Positions 56,394 to 63,445 are shown, counted from the first letter of the stretch. The stretch: 64,000 bases of DNA from Cupriavidus pauculus (GCF_022179805.1 NZ_BPUO01000001.1:672810-736809), one strand, 5' to 3'. Translations and numbers: made by a program. Notes: a model not told the origin generated them from the sequence alone.

Positions 56394-57275
56394 ATGGATA
56401 TCGCACTCGCCCTCAAGGCCGTCATTCTCGGCATCGTCGAAGGTCTGACGGAGTTTCTTCCCATTTCCAGCACCGGGCACCTGATCCTGGCCGGGCAACT
56501 ACTGGATTTCAATGACGAGAAGGGCAAGATCTTCGAAATCGTGATCCAGTTCGGCGCGATCCTGGCGGTCTGCTGGGAATTCCGCCGCCGCATCGGCGCG
56601 GCGGTGAGCGGCCTGGCCTCGGACCCGAAGCAGCAACGCTTTGCCATCAACGTGATCATCGCCACGCTGCCCGCCATCGTGCTGGCCCTGGTGTTCGGCA
56701 AATGGATCAAGGCCCACCTCTTCAACCCGATCACGGTCGCCCTGGCATTCATCATCGGCGGCGTCGTGATCCTGTGGGCGGAATGGCGCGAGGCGCGCCG
56801 CGGTACCGTGTCGCACCCCCAAGGCAATGCGCTGCTGGAAGCCGCCAAGGCTGGTGCCCCGCGTATCGAATCCATCGACGACCTGACCTGGCGCGATGCC
56901 CTGAAGGTTGGTATCGCCCAGTGCTGCGCGCTGGTGCCGGGCACCTCGCGCTCGGGGGCGACGATTATCGGCGGGATGGTTTTCGGCCTGTCGCGCCAGG
57001 TGGCCACGGAGTTCTCGTTCTTCCTGGCCATCCCCGTGATTTTCGGCGCGACGGTCTATGAACTGTACAAGGCCAGGGCGCTGCTGTCGGCCGACGATAT
57101 CGGCATCTTCGCCATCGGCTTCGTCTTCGCGTTCCTGTCGGCGTTCCTGTGCGTCCGCTGGCTGCTGCGCTTCGTGGCCACGCACGACTTCAAGCCATTT
57201 GCGTGGTACCGGATCGCCTTCGGGATTATCGTGCTGGTCACGGCGTGGACGGGGATGGTGTCCTGGCACGCGTAA
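56394..57275 (+). CDS. uppP: Undecaprenyl-diphosphatase (BacA type)
   Basis: Recycles undecaprenyl pyrophosphate to the phosphate carrier used by peptidoglycan and by every lipid-linked glycan pathway in this window. The 293-residue membrane protein has the two family motifs [17 protein letters not shown] (about 17-33) and [13 protein letters not shown] (about 182-194), plus around eight helices. It is monocistronic and is followed by a hairpin terminator. Confidence 0.96.
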   Translation: MDIALALKAVILGIVEGLTEFLPISSTGHLILAGQLLDFNDEKGKIFEIVIQFGAILAVCWEFRRRIGAAVSGLASDPKQQRFAINVIIATLPAIVLALVFGKWIKAHLFNPITVALAFIIGGVVILWAEWREARRGTVSHPQGNALLEAAKAGAPRIESIDDLTWRDALKVGIAQCCALVPGTSRSGATIIGGMVFGLSRQVATEFSFFLAIPVIFGATVYELYKARALLSADDIGIFAIGFVFAFLSAFLCVRWLLRFVATHDFKPFAWYRIAFGIIVLVTAWTGMVSWHA

Positions 57276-57298
57276 GCTGTCATTGGCAGCATGAAACT

Positions 57299-57323
57299 AA
57301 AAAGGGCCACGCGGCCCCTTTTT
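57299..57323. terminator. Bidirectional rho-independent terminator, uppP / trmB
   Basis: AAAAAGGGCC, loop ACGC, GGCCCCTTTTT (57299-57323): GC stem flanked by A-run and T-run, so it can act for both convergent genes. Confidence 0.88.
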
Positions 57324-58111
57324 CATTTCTTGCGGAACACCACGTCCCAGACGCCGTGGCCCAGCCGCAAGCCGCGTTTCTCGAACTTGGTCACGGGACG
57401 GTAGTCAGGGCGCTCGGCAAATCCGCCCTGGGCTTGCGACGTGTTCTCCAGCGTCGGCTCGCCGCTCAGCACTTCTACCATCTGGTGCGCATATTCTTCC
57501 CAGTCCGTCGCGCAATGGAAATAGCCACCTGGCTTCAGCCGGCTGGCCAGGAGCTTCACCAATGGCGGTTGCACCAGACGACGCTTGTTATGGCGCTTCT
57601 TGTGCCAGGGGTCGGGGAAGAAGATATGCACGCCGTCGAGTGAGTCCTCGGTCAGCATGTGCGCGATGACCTCGACCGCATCGTGATTCATGATGCGCAC
57701 GTTCCGCAGATCGTTTTCGCCGATCAGCTTCAGCAATGCGCCCACGCCCGGCTCATGCACCTCACAGCCCAGGAAGTTGTCCTGTGGGCGCAGCTTGGCG
57801 ATATGCGCGGTGGTTTCCCCCATGCCAAAGCCAATCTCAAGGATCGAAGGTGCCTGACGTCCGAACGTCTCGGCCCAGTCCATCGGCTCGGCCTGGTAGG
57901 GAACGACAAACTGCGGGCCGAGATCATCGATGGCGCGTTGCTGGCCGGACGATGTCCGTCCGGCACGTCGCACGAATGATCGGATACGGCGCGGGTGCGC
58001 AACTTCGTCGCCCGGTTGGGCATTGGTTGCAGCAGCGTCTTCAGGTTGTCCGTTGGCGCCGTCGGCATTATCGCCCGGCAGCGTATCGGTATTGGTGTCT
58101 TGGGGAAGCAT
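57323..58111 (-). CDS. trmB: tRNA (guanine-N7-)-methyltransferase
   Basis: Methylates G46 in tRNA variable loops. 262 residues: an acidic, low-complexity leader of about 40 residues, then [34 protein letters not shown] (SAM motif), [21 protein letters not shown] (family signature) and [11 protein letters not shown]. The stop codon lies within the terminator's T-run. It adjoins tRNA-Gly on the same strand. Confidence 0.95.
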   Translation of the reverse strand: MLPQDTNTDTLPGDNADGANGQPEDAAATNAQPGDEVAHPRRIRSFVRRAGRTSSGQQRAIDDLGPQFVVPYQAEPMDWAETFGRQAPSILEIGFGMGETTAHIAKLRPQDNFLGCEVHEPGVGALLKLIGENDLRNVRIMNHDAVEVIAHMLTEDSLDGVHIFFPDPWHKKRHNKRRLVQPPLVKLLASRLKPGGYFHCATDWEEYAHQMVEVLSGEPTLENTSQAQGGFAERPDYRPVTKFEKRGLRLGHGVWDVVFRKK

Positions 58112-58186
58112 GGCAACAAAAAACCGCCGGGCGGATCGCCGATCAACCGTTGACCGGGTGCCAGAGGCGGCTTGTCAGATGAGAAG

Positions 58187-58261
58187 TGGAGCGGGCGATG
58201 GGAATCGAACCCACGTCTTTAGCTTGGGAAGCTAAGGTAATGGCCATTATACGACGCCCGC
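58187..58261 (-). tRNA. glyT: tRNA-Gly (anticodon CCC)
   Basis: Minus-strand 75-nt cloverleaf: acceptor arms GCGGGCG and CGCCCGC pair fully, the anticodon stem TTAGC/GCTAA encloses loop TTCCCAA (anticodon CCC), the T arm has GGTTCGATTCC, and CCA is encoded. Bases 58222-58261, the 5' half up to the anticodon loop, are repeated exactly at 63282-63321. The tRNA is thus the attachment site of the island to its right, and remains complete. Confidence 0.95.
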
Positions 58262-58270
58262 GAACCTAGC

Positions 58271-58300
58271 ATTCTATGCGGGATTCGGGGGAGTTCGCAA
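58271..58300 (-). promoter_or_regulatory. Candidate tRNA-Gly promoter supplied by the island
   Basis: On the minus strand TTGCGA (58295-58300), an 18-bp spacer and TAGAAT (58271-58276), nine bases before the mature tRNA 5' end. It lies inside the island boundary, so if the island is an insertion it replaced the original promoter. Confidence 0.55.
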
Positions 58301-58381
58301 GCGTGTGATGTGGGCGCTGCATGCGAAAGTGTATCCACTTTGCGCATTTGCGGTGGCATCGCCGGGGATTACCAGGCCTCG

Positions 58382-59506
58382 CTATTCTTTGGTAACAAAC
58401 GGTAGCACGGCTGCATTGTAGAGATTTGCCCCTGTTGATCTCTCCTTCCTAAGCAACGCCCGCATGTACTTGCTTAGATAAACTGCCGTTTTGAGTTCAT
58501 CGTCGGGCTTTTTGCCATATTTTACGAGAACGCTAGCGATGGCAGCTTCTTCCGAGGCAGTTAGCTGAGCGATAGGTGCATTCCCGAGAAGATCCTGCTG
58601 GGTCACAAGGTACAGCACTATCTTTTTGCCGGCGGAACGAACTTGGAGGCCAGGAACCAATTCCGACAGTTTGGTCAAATGCAAGTCTACGAAGTAGGGA
58701 CCATCCTTTTGTCTAACTACATATGCGTTCGTTAGGCGCTCCCCGGTGGCCTCTAGGGACGCCAGTTCCGCTAAGAAGCAGAGCTTGTGAAGTGCAAAAT
58801 AGCTGAGCCCAGCTGGGTTGCTCTGCAGGATTCTCCGAGCGACATGTCCCAGTTTCACCGCATCGGGTCTCGGTTTGCCGCCAGAGGTTTTCTTGCGACG
58901 TTTGGACAGTCTGCGCAAATTCTCGGCGATGAACTGATAGTCGCTAAGCTGATTGGCGAAACTCCTGTGAATCATGGCGCGCTGGCCCGGGTGATATACC
59001 GGCATGAGCGTCCGGTTCATCCACGGGTTACTCGTTCTGACGCCGTCGCGGAGCGAAATGGCGTGCGTATCGAGTGCGTTACATGCCTTGAGAGCAACTG
59101 CGCCCAGTGTCACGACAATTGCTGGATCGAGTAACTCGACCGTCTCTTTCAGAAAGGGGGCGCAGTTTGCTATTTCGGCGGGAGTTGGCGTTGCGTTGTT
59201 CCCCCGCTCATCTTTCGGGTTGCACAAAACCGCATTAGTGACGAACACTTCATAGCGGCTGATCCCCACCTGTTCGATGAGCCTTTCAAAGTTATGCCCA
59301 GATTTATCGCCATGGAAGGGCAGATGCGATCCATCCGCTCCCAATCTTCCCGGAGCTTCCCCCACAAACATCAGAGGGGCATCGAGAGGGCCACACCCGG
59401 GTCCGAGCACGCGCGCGCTTCCATTCATTCGTGGGCACTTGGTACATGCTGTGACCCGCCCTACCAAATCATGAAACCGAGCCTCTTTGCTGCTTTGAGA
59501 TGTCAT
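58382..59506 (-). CDS. Family-4-type uracil-DNA glycosylase fused to a Panacea-like domain
   Basis: 374 residues. Residues 1 to about 205 are a UDG of the family 4 type: Cys21 and Cys24 (CTKC) with Cys95 and Cys115 would ligate a 4Fe-4S cluster, FVGEAPG (about 47-53) is the catalytic motif I, and VYHPG (about 170-174) motif II with the conserved His. Residues about 215-374 resemble the Panacea (DUF4065/SocA-like) antitoxin domain: FALHKLCFLAELASLEATGERLTNAYVVRQKDGPY followed by LTASEEAAIASVLVKYGKKPDDELKTAVY. Family knowledge: Panacea domains neutralise many unrelated toxins; DNA glycosylases can act in phage defence. The ATG overlaps the stop of the upstream gene (ATGA). Last gene of the operon. 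The fusion itself is what I see; its role is inference. Confidence 0.75.
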   Translation of the reverse strand: MTSQSSKEARFHDLVGRVTACTKCPRMNGSARVLGPGCGPLDAPLMFVGEAPGRLGADGSHLPFHGDKSGHNFERLIEQVGISRYEVFVTNAVLCNPKDERGNNATPTPAEIANCAPFLKETVELLDPAIVVTLGAVALKACNALDTHAISLRDGVRTSNPWMNRTLMPVYHPGQRAMIHRSFANQLSDYQFIAENLRRLSKRRKKTSGGKPRPDAVKLGHVARRILQSNPAGLSYFALHKLCFLAELASLEATGERLTNAYVVRQKDGPYFVDLHLTKLSELVPGLQVRSAGKKIVLYLVTQQDLLGNAPIAQLTASEEAAIASVLVKYGKKPDDELKTAVYLSKYMRALLRKERSTGANLYNAAVLPFVTKE

Positions 59507-60207
59507 TGAATCAGAGATGAAAGCTGCTGCTTAGAGCAATCAAAATATGCGTGGACAGAGTGGCAGACGAGCACTCCAGGGCGCTTGTTAGTCGCGGCGC
59601 AAATAAAGTGGAGCAATCTCCCTAAACCGGCGAAGTTTCCCAGGACCTTGTTGAAGAAGTCGTGGTTTCGATATACCACCACCAAATCAAGAGTGTCGTC
59701 TGCGTTCCAAAGAATCTCCGCGAAGTGCCAGCATGGGCCTCCTCGCGTTCGCGGTGCATCCACCGATGGAGATGATAGATGAAAGACGAGCCCAGTCGTA
59801 TTGCGCCGCGGCCAAGTATTCAACTTGGTAATCGCGCGTTCGAGTTGATTGACGCCATCTGGTGGGAAGCGCACAAGGCGCTCGAAATACGTTCCCCATG
59901 CATGTCGCCCCCTCTGCCATCGATGAGCGCGATCATGAACTCGCAAATAGCTACTGTAGAAATCCGCACGCGTGGTTGTTCGTTCGAAAATTTTCTGCGG
60001 AAACAAAGTGTTGGCTACATCACGAGCATCGTCCGCACCAGCTTTGATGCGAGCGGGAGAGTGATGCAGAAGCCATACATCTTGAACCTGGCATGGCTGA
60101 GAAATGGTCGTAATAAGATTGCTGACCTCTCCATGCTGTAACAGAAGAGCGCAGCCCGCGCGCCAGGCGTCAAGTGCCGTATCGCCATCAACAGTGGAGA
60201 TACTCAT
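59503..60207 (-). CDS. Thymidylate-synthase-fold protein
   Basis: 234 residues, shorter than E. coli ThyA (264). The spacing of catalytic residues matches ThyA: GGPCWHF (Cys159, nucleophile position), VVVYRNHDFF (Arg180 and Asp183, matching the QRSxD motif), Asn191 at the position that selects dUMP in ThyA and is Asp in dCMP hydroxymethylases, and HAYF (His219, Tyr221). PRR at 133-135 fits the phosphate-binding SRR. The first about 90 residues do not look like ThyA and lack an obvious counterpart of its N-terminal phosphate Arg. Inference: a methylase or hydroxymethylase of a pyrimidine deoxynucleotide working with its operon neighbours. ATGA overlaps on both sides. Not a housekeeping ThyA. 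Confidence 0.72.
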   Translation of the reverse strand: MSISTVDGDTALDAWRAGCALLLQHGEVSNLITTISQPCQVQDVWLLHHSPARIKAGADDARDVANTLFPQKIFERTTTRADFYSSYLRVHDRAHRWQRGRHAWGTYFERLVRFPPDGVNQLERAITKLNTWPRRNTTGLVFHLSSPSVDAPRTRGGPCWHFAEILWNADDTLDLVVVYRNHDFFNKVLGNFAGLGRLLHFICAATNKRPGVLVCHSVHAYFDCSKQQLSSLIQ

Positions 60208-61136
60208 GATCGGCGCCCTTTTGCCGCGGCAGGTGTACGGTAAGTAATGCGCTGCTTATCCAGATCTACGATCACATCCCCGCCACCATTTTTCTTCAGT
60301 TCGCGAAAAACAGCATACCCTTGGCAAATAGCCTGCTGCCATTGTTTTGCTGTGCAAGCGCGTACCTCTAGTCCCGCTACCATGCGTCGAATCGTCTTTA
60401 GCAGCCCAATGTCGATTGAGCTACGATCCGCGTACCAGCCGCGCTCTTCCGCTTGATTGAAGACCAGAATTGAAACGGCTTCTTCGATGACAGCAGCACG
60501 CGCTCCATCTTCTACCTCATCAATCTTTGCCTTAGATTTTCGTTTGCACTTGAGCAGCGCGCGGCAAACTGGCGACCAGCCGAGCACCGCAGCGTAGGCG
60601 AGGTGAAAGACATCATGATAGCGATAGCCATCATCTTCATGTGAGTTATCGGTGAGGGCGTCGCCAATTACTACATCATTTACAGAAACCTTGACGTATA
60701 GACTGCGCTCAAGGGGTTTTTCGTAAAAATTGACGACAAAGCGACGAGGCAAGCGTTCGTCAGCGGGAAAGCCATTATCAAAAATATTGATGCTTCCTTC
60801 GGAGTAAAGAGACTCCGCCTTCTCCGCATTTGCTTTGGCTATTTCCTCGAGTGGAATTCCATAAAGCGAGGCCAAGCTCGTCAAATACCACAGCAAGTCT
60901 CCGAACTCTTCGCGTAGCTCTGTTCGGAACAACGGAATATCCTTCTGGAGCAAGAGCTTCTTCATCATGCTATGAAGATCTCCAACTTCGCCCACGAGGC
61001 CCATAAGCGATACTGCACGAGAAGGGCGTTCATTCGTTCGCTCGACCATCGTTTGATACTCTGCAAACGTGGACAATGATGATGATTTTCCCTGTTGGTG
61101 AGTCTCGATGTTTCTGGCTGTCGGTCTTCGTGGCAT
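60204..61136 (-). CDS. MazG-type NTP pyrophosphohydrolase with uncharacterised C-terminal half
   Basis: 310 residues. The N-terminal half (about 25-125) has the all-alpha NTP-PPase signature: SLMGLVGEVGDLHSMMKKLL, then LREEFGDLLWYLTSLASLYGI (E-E-x-x-D magnesium motif). Such enzymes hydrolyse NTPs or dNTPs to the monophosphate, often non-canonical ones. The C-terminal half contains NSHEDDGYRYHDVFHLAYAAVLGW and EDGARAAVIEEAVSILVF, acid- and His-rich helices I cannot assign. A TTG at 61160 is open upstream, but the ATG at 61136 preceded by AGAGATAAC is the better start. First gene of the three-gene operon, coupled to the next by an ATGA overlap. Confidence 0.78.
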   Translation of the reverse strand: MPRRPTARNIETHQQGKSSSLSTFAEYQTMVERTNERPSRAVSLMGLVGEVGDLHSMMKKLLLQKDIPLFRTELREEFGDLLWYLTSLASLYGIPLEEIAKANAEKAESLYSEGSINIFDNGFPADERLPRRFVVNFYEKPLERSLYVKVSVNDVVIGDALTDNSHEDDGYRYHDVFHLAYAAVLGWSPVCRALLKCKRKSKAKIDEVEDGARAAVIEEAVSILVFNQAEERGWYADRSSIDIGLLKTIRRMVAGLEVRACTAKQWQQAICQGYAVFRELKKNGGGDVIVDLDKQRITYRTPAAAKGRRS

Positions 61137-61181
61137 GTTATCTCTGGTGAATTGAGTCAACCGTTCACTACGCCTCGCGAT

Positions 61182-61209
61182 AATTTACTTCTGCTTCAGA
61201 GCTTCAGAA
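61182..61209 (-). promoter_or_regulatory. Candidate promoter of the MazG/TS-like/UDG operon
   Basis: Minus-strand TTCTGA (61204-61209), 16-bp spacer, TAAATT (61182-61187), about 45 bp before the ATG, in an AT-rich stretch. Confidence 0.35.
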
Positions 61210-61466
61210 TGTCACGGGCTATTTTAGTTTTAGCGAGATCACTTTGAGCAACCGTTGTCCATTCTTCCCTCCAAAGTGGGGTGTGCAAGGCCAATGCCGT
61301 GCCAGTGGGACGCCATAGTGCAAACCTTGATGTTGTTTTTTTGCTATGCGAGACGTTCGCTGGCTTTCAGACTGACGGGAGGATTGTTGTTGCTCTGCAT
61401 GGTGCGAGCCGTCCTGCAGCAAGCTCGGCCTGTTCCGCGGCACCGTAAGTCTGGATGGTTATCTCG
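61210..61466. other. Non-coding gap between the three-gene operon and the Shedu-like gene
   Basis: About 260 bp, part of a 330-bp gap. Two short frames cross it (plus-strand 61255-61506, minus-strand 61219-61443), but neither has a ribosome binding site or recognisable domain, and the plus-strand one runs into the opposing gene. I see nothing else in it. Confidence 0.5.
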
Positions 61467-62564
61467 CTATTTAAGCCGAGTACGCACAACCGGAACTCGC
61501 CCTTGAGTGAGATTGTTAAGGATGGCGCGAGCACGCGATGCCAGCATGTCAAAGCCTACTATTCGCAAGTAAGAGCGACCTTCGTTCTCGCGGCGGAGTG
61601 CGGCCCGCTGGGCGGCAGGTAGTCCGCCTTCCATTCCTATAACGACCATCGCATCCGGTAGCCGGAACTCCGGAAAGGTCTGGCTTGCGGTCTCGAAGCG
61701 AGATTGAAGAAAATCCCGATAATCCAGAGCTTGAGCTACGGCGTGCGTGGTCTCTGCACTGAGTTGATTGGATGATGTAATGAGCCCCTTACCTGGCGTT
61801 TCGATCTCGACGACAAGATAAGAACCGTCGGCTCGCTGGATGATGAAATCAGGCTTCTTGTACCCGTGCAAATCAGGTTGCGGCCATACGTGCGTTGCCA
61901 GAGGGTCAAGCAAGAGCGGATGCAGTTCGAGGAATTTTTGAATGCGAGGCTCGTCGCCAGGATAAGACCTCAATAGATCGTCGTATGAGTCAATGACAGG
62001 TCCCCCAACCGTGAGCGTGCGCGATGCTAGTGCCGCGATGAGTTTGCTAGATGCGCCGCGCGTGCCAGGTTCTTGAAAAATAGTCAAAGTCTGAAGAACA
62101 GCGCTTGCATAAGATATAGCATCGTCTTCATCTTCAATATCGATGATTATTCTGTTTAGCAATATCTCTGCCGACAACGAAATTTCTTCAATTGGCGGGA
62201 TGATATTTAGCAGATGATTTTGAAGATCAACTGGAAGAAAGAGCTGTGGATAAGAGCCGGATGATAATAGCGAAAGTAATCTTATGACTGTGGTGTAGTT
62301 GGAAAAGGTTGACTTAGCCCGTTGGAAGTCGACCAAGGCATCTAATCCTTGCTTTCCCCATGCAAGAAGGCAGGCGCTCGCTGCTTGCTTGAATTCATGC
62401 TTCATTGTGAATCCACCATAATCTTCGATTGCGAGAAATTGAGTGGCAACTAGGGCGGTGGCGGATTTTTCTGAGATGCACGCTTCAAGAAAAGAGCAGA
62501 GTTCCTGATAGGTCCCAGACCTCTCGATAAATTTTGCTTCTTCGATGAAATCTCTCGAGCGCAT
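61467..62564 (-). CDS. sduA: Shedu-like (DUF4263) antiphage nuclease
   Basis: 365 residues. The first about 205 are helical with no recognised domain. The C-terminal part has the DUF4263/Shedu pattern: GDEPRIQKFLELHPLLL, KPDFIIQRADGSYLVVEIETPGKGL and HAVAQALDYRDFLQ, then a short beta-rich end (DAMVVIGMEGG). This is the PD-(D/E)XK nuclease core of the single-gene Shedu defence system. The position usually read as Lys in the E-x-K motif is Glu here (EIE-T-P); the EIE-x-P variant may be normal for this subgroup. A possible promoter lies upstream. Convergent with nothing; it points toward the three-gene operon on the same strand. Confidence 0.72.
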   Translation of the reverse strand: MRSRDFIEEAKFIERSGTYQELCSFLEACISEKSATALVATQFLAIEDYGGFTMKHEFKQAASACLLAWGKQGLDALVDFQRAKSTFSNYTTVIRLLSLLSSGSYPQLFLPVDLQNHLLNIIPPIEEISLSAEILLNRIIIDIEDEDDAISYASAVLQTLTIFQEPGTRGASSKLIAALASRTLTVGGPVIDSYDDLLRSYPGDEPRIQKFLELHPLLLDPLATHVWPQPDLHGYKKPDFIIQRADGSYLVVEIETPGKGLITSSNQLSAETTHAVAQALDYRDFLQSRFETASQTFPEFRLPDAMVVIGMEGGLPAAQRAALRRENEGRSYLRIVGFDMLASRARAILNNLTQGRVPVVRTRLK

Positions 62565-62575
62565 GATGTGAGCTG

Positions 62576-62605
62576 TCTAGATGCTTCTGGTTATTCCGTT
62601 GTCAG
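62576..62605 (-). promoter_or_regulatory. Weak candidate promoter of the Shedu-like gene
   Basis: Minus-strand CTGACA (62600-62605), 18-bp spacer, TCTAGA (62576-62581), about 12 bp before the ATG. Spacing is good but the -10 is poor. Confidence 0.25.
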
Positions 62606-62654
62606 ATCCGGTGGTCGATAGGACGGTGCTGAGAGGACTATCGCAAACGGCACC

Positions 62655-62855
62655 ATGAATTCGAGCCTAACCATCGATCAAGCGCAATCTCTCGCTGAGA
62701 TCGTACAAGAACGCTTTGGGGGAAACCTATCTTATTCCCAGTTCGTTGGCTGCGTGCACTTGTTGTGCGAAGACATCGCCGGCTTTGAGGTGAGTGAACT
62801 CCCCGAGGGTGCGGTGCACCGGATTTGGACCTTCTATGAGGAAGTCTCAGGCTGA
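62655..62855 (+). CDS. Small uncharacterised protein divergent from the Shedu-like gene
   Basis: 66 residues: a short acidic, helical protein (SLTIDQAQSLAEIVQERFGG, then CVHLLCEDIAGFEVSELPEG). GAGAGG about 20 bases upstream is a poor ribosome binding site. I do not recognise a family. It may be a real small gene in the defence region, for example a regulator or partner, or a chance frame. It is divergent from the Shedu-like gene with 90 bp between starts. Confidence 0.45.
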   Translation: MNSSLTIDQAQSLAEIVQERFGGNLSYSQFVGCVHLLCEDIAGFEVSELPEGAVHRIWTFYEEVSG

Positions 62856-63281
62856 CGTTTCACGTCAGTTGGGAATGCTACGAGACTTGTTTCGCCCTCG
62901 ACGCCAGGTCTCTATTCAACGAGATGCTATTGCGAGAGGGGACTATCCAGTTCTGATACCTCGGCTCCCACTTGCCGAAGTGCTGGCCAGCAACGCTGCG
63001 TGCCAAGCTTATCGCGGCATCGGAGCCATAACCCCTAACAGTCAGATCGCCGCTGGGCAGCGAGCCAACATGGATCTCACCACCTCACCACATGCTAGTC
63101 AGCTTAGAGAGGAAAACGGTGGGCGTAAGCGGGTGCGCTATGTCAGCAGCTTTTTGCTGACGCAGCTGGGGTTGAAACTGGCAGCGCGTCAAGACGCGCA
63201 GGAAATGTGGGGGAGAAGGACATGCGCGGAGAAACCGCGCATAGAACCCGCATGAACAGTGGGTTTGGTCAAGCCGTTGCG
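62856..63281. other. Non-coding island end with three adjacent hairpins
   Basis: 426 bp up to the right attachment repeat. A plus-strand frame (62794-63255) crosses it but has no recognisable features. Three perfect inverted repeats crowd the last 150 bp: GTCAGCA/TGCTGAC (63142-63161), GCGCGTC/GACGCGC (63184-63199) and ATGCGCGG/CCGCGCAT (63222-63242). They could be recombinase arm sites, a terminator or a structured RNA. Confidence 0.5.
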
Positions 63282-63321
63282 GCTTGGGAAGCTAAGGTAA
63301 TGGCCATTATACGACGCCCGC
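63282..63321 (-). repeat. Right attachment repeat: 5' half of tRNA-Gly(CCC)
   Basis: Exact 40-bp copy of 58222-58261: mature 5' end through D arm and anticodon stem to the anticodon loop on the minus strand. The 3' half is absent. Mismatches begin immediately on both sides. Upstream on the minus strand, TACAAT (63340-63345) is a possible -10 of the ancestral tRNA promoter. Confidence 0.93.
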
Positions 63322-63369
63322 AAGGCTTACTGCGGCCGGATTGTAGCATGGCCGAAGGCTCGCACTTTC

Positions 63370-63445
63370 GGGTGGAGGGGCCTGTCAGCGTTTTTGTGTT
63401 CAGGGCAGTTAAAGGCTCACCGTCAACTTAGCCGGTGAGCCAGCA
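63370..63445. other. Likely end region of the insertion sequence
   Basis: Between the tRNA fragment and the transposase stop lies a stretch with GGGGCCTGTCAGCG (63376-63389) that resembles the G-rich ends of IS256-family elements, and a hairpin GGCTCACC...GGTGAGCC (63412-63440) before the stop. The other end is outside the window, so the terminal inverted repeat cannot be confirmed. Confidence 0.4.

Larger units (their letters stand above)
58222..63321. mobile_element. tRNA-Gly-inserted island carrying defence-type genes, no integrase seen
   Basis: 5.1 kb bounded by perfect 40-bp direct repeats (58222-58261 inside tRNA-Gly; 63282-63321). GC content is visibly lower than in flanking genes. 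Cargo: a three-gene operon (MazG-type, thymidylate-synthase-like, UDG-Panacea), a Shedu-like gene and a small gene. No tyrosine or serine recombinase, relaxase or phage structural gene is present, so it is either a decayed or a trans-mobilised element. Confidence 0.75.

Noticed and set aside
59503..60207. Housekeeping thymidylate synthase ThyA
   Set aside because: Too short, very divergent outside the catalytic residues, and embedded in an AT-rich tRNA-bounded island with coupled neighbours.
61255..61506. A plus-strand 83-codon frame between the defence genes
   Set aside because: Runs into the opposing Shedu-like gene, lacks a start signal and recognisable domain.
62794..63255. A 153-codon plus-strand frame at the island's right end
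   Set aside because: No ribosome binding site, overlaps the small gene in another frame, contains the three palindromes, and matches no family; also examined as a decayed integrase and found to have no R-H-R-Y motifs.
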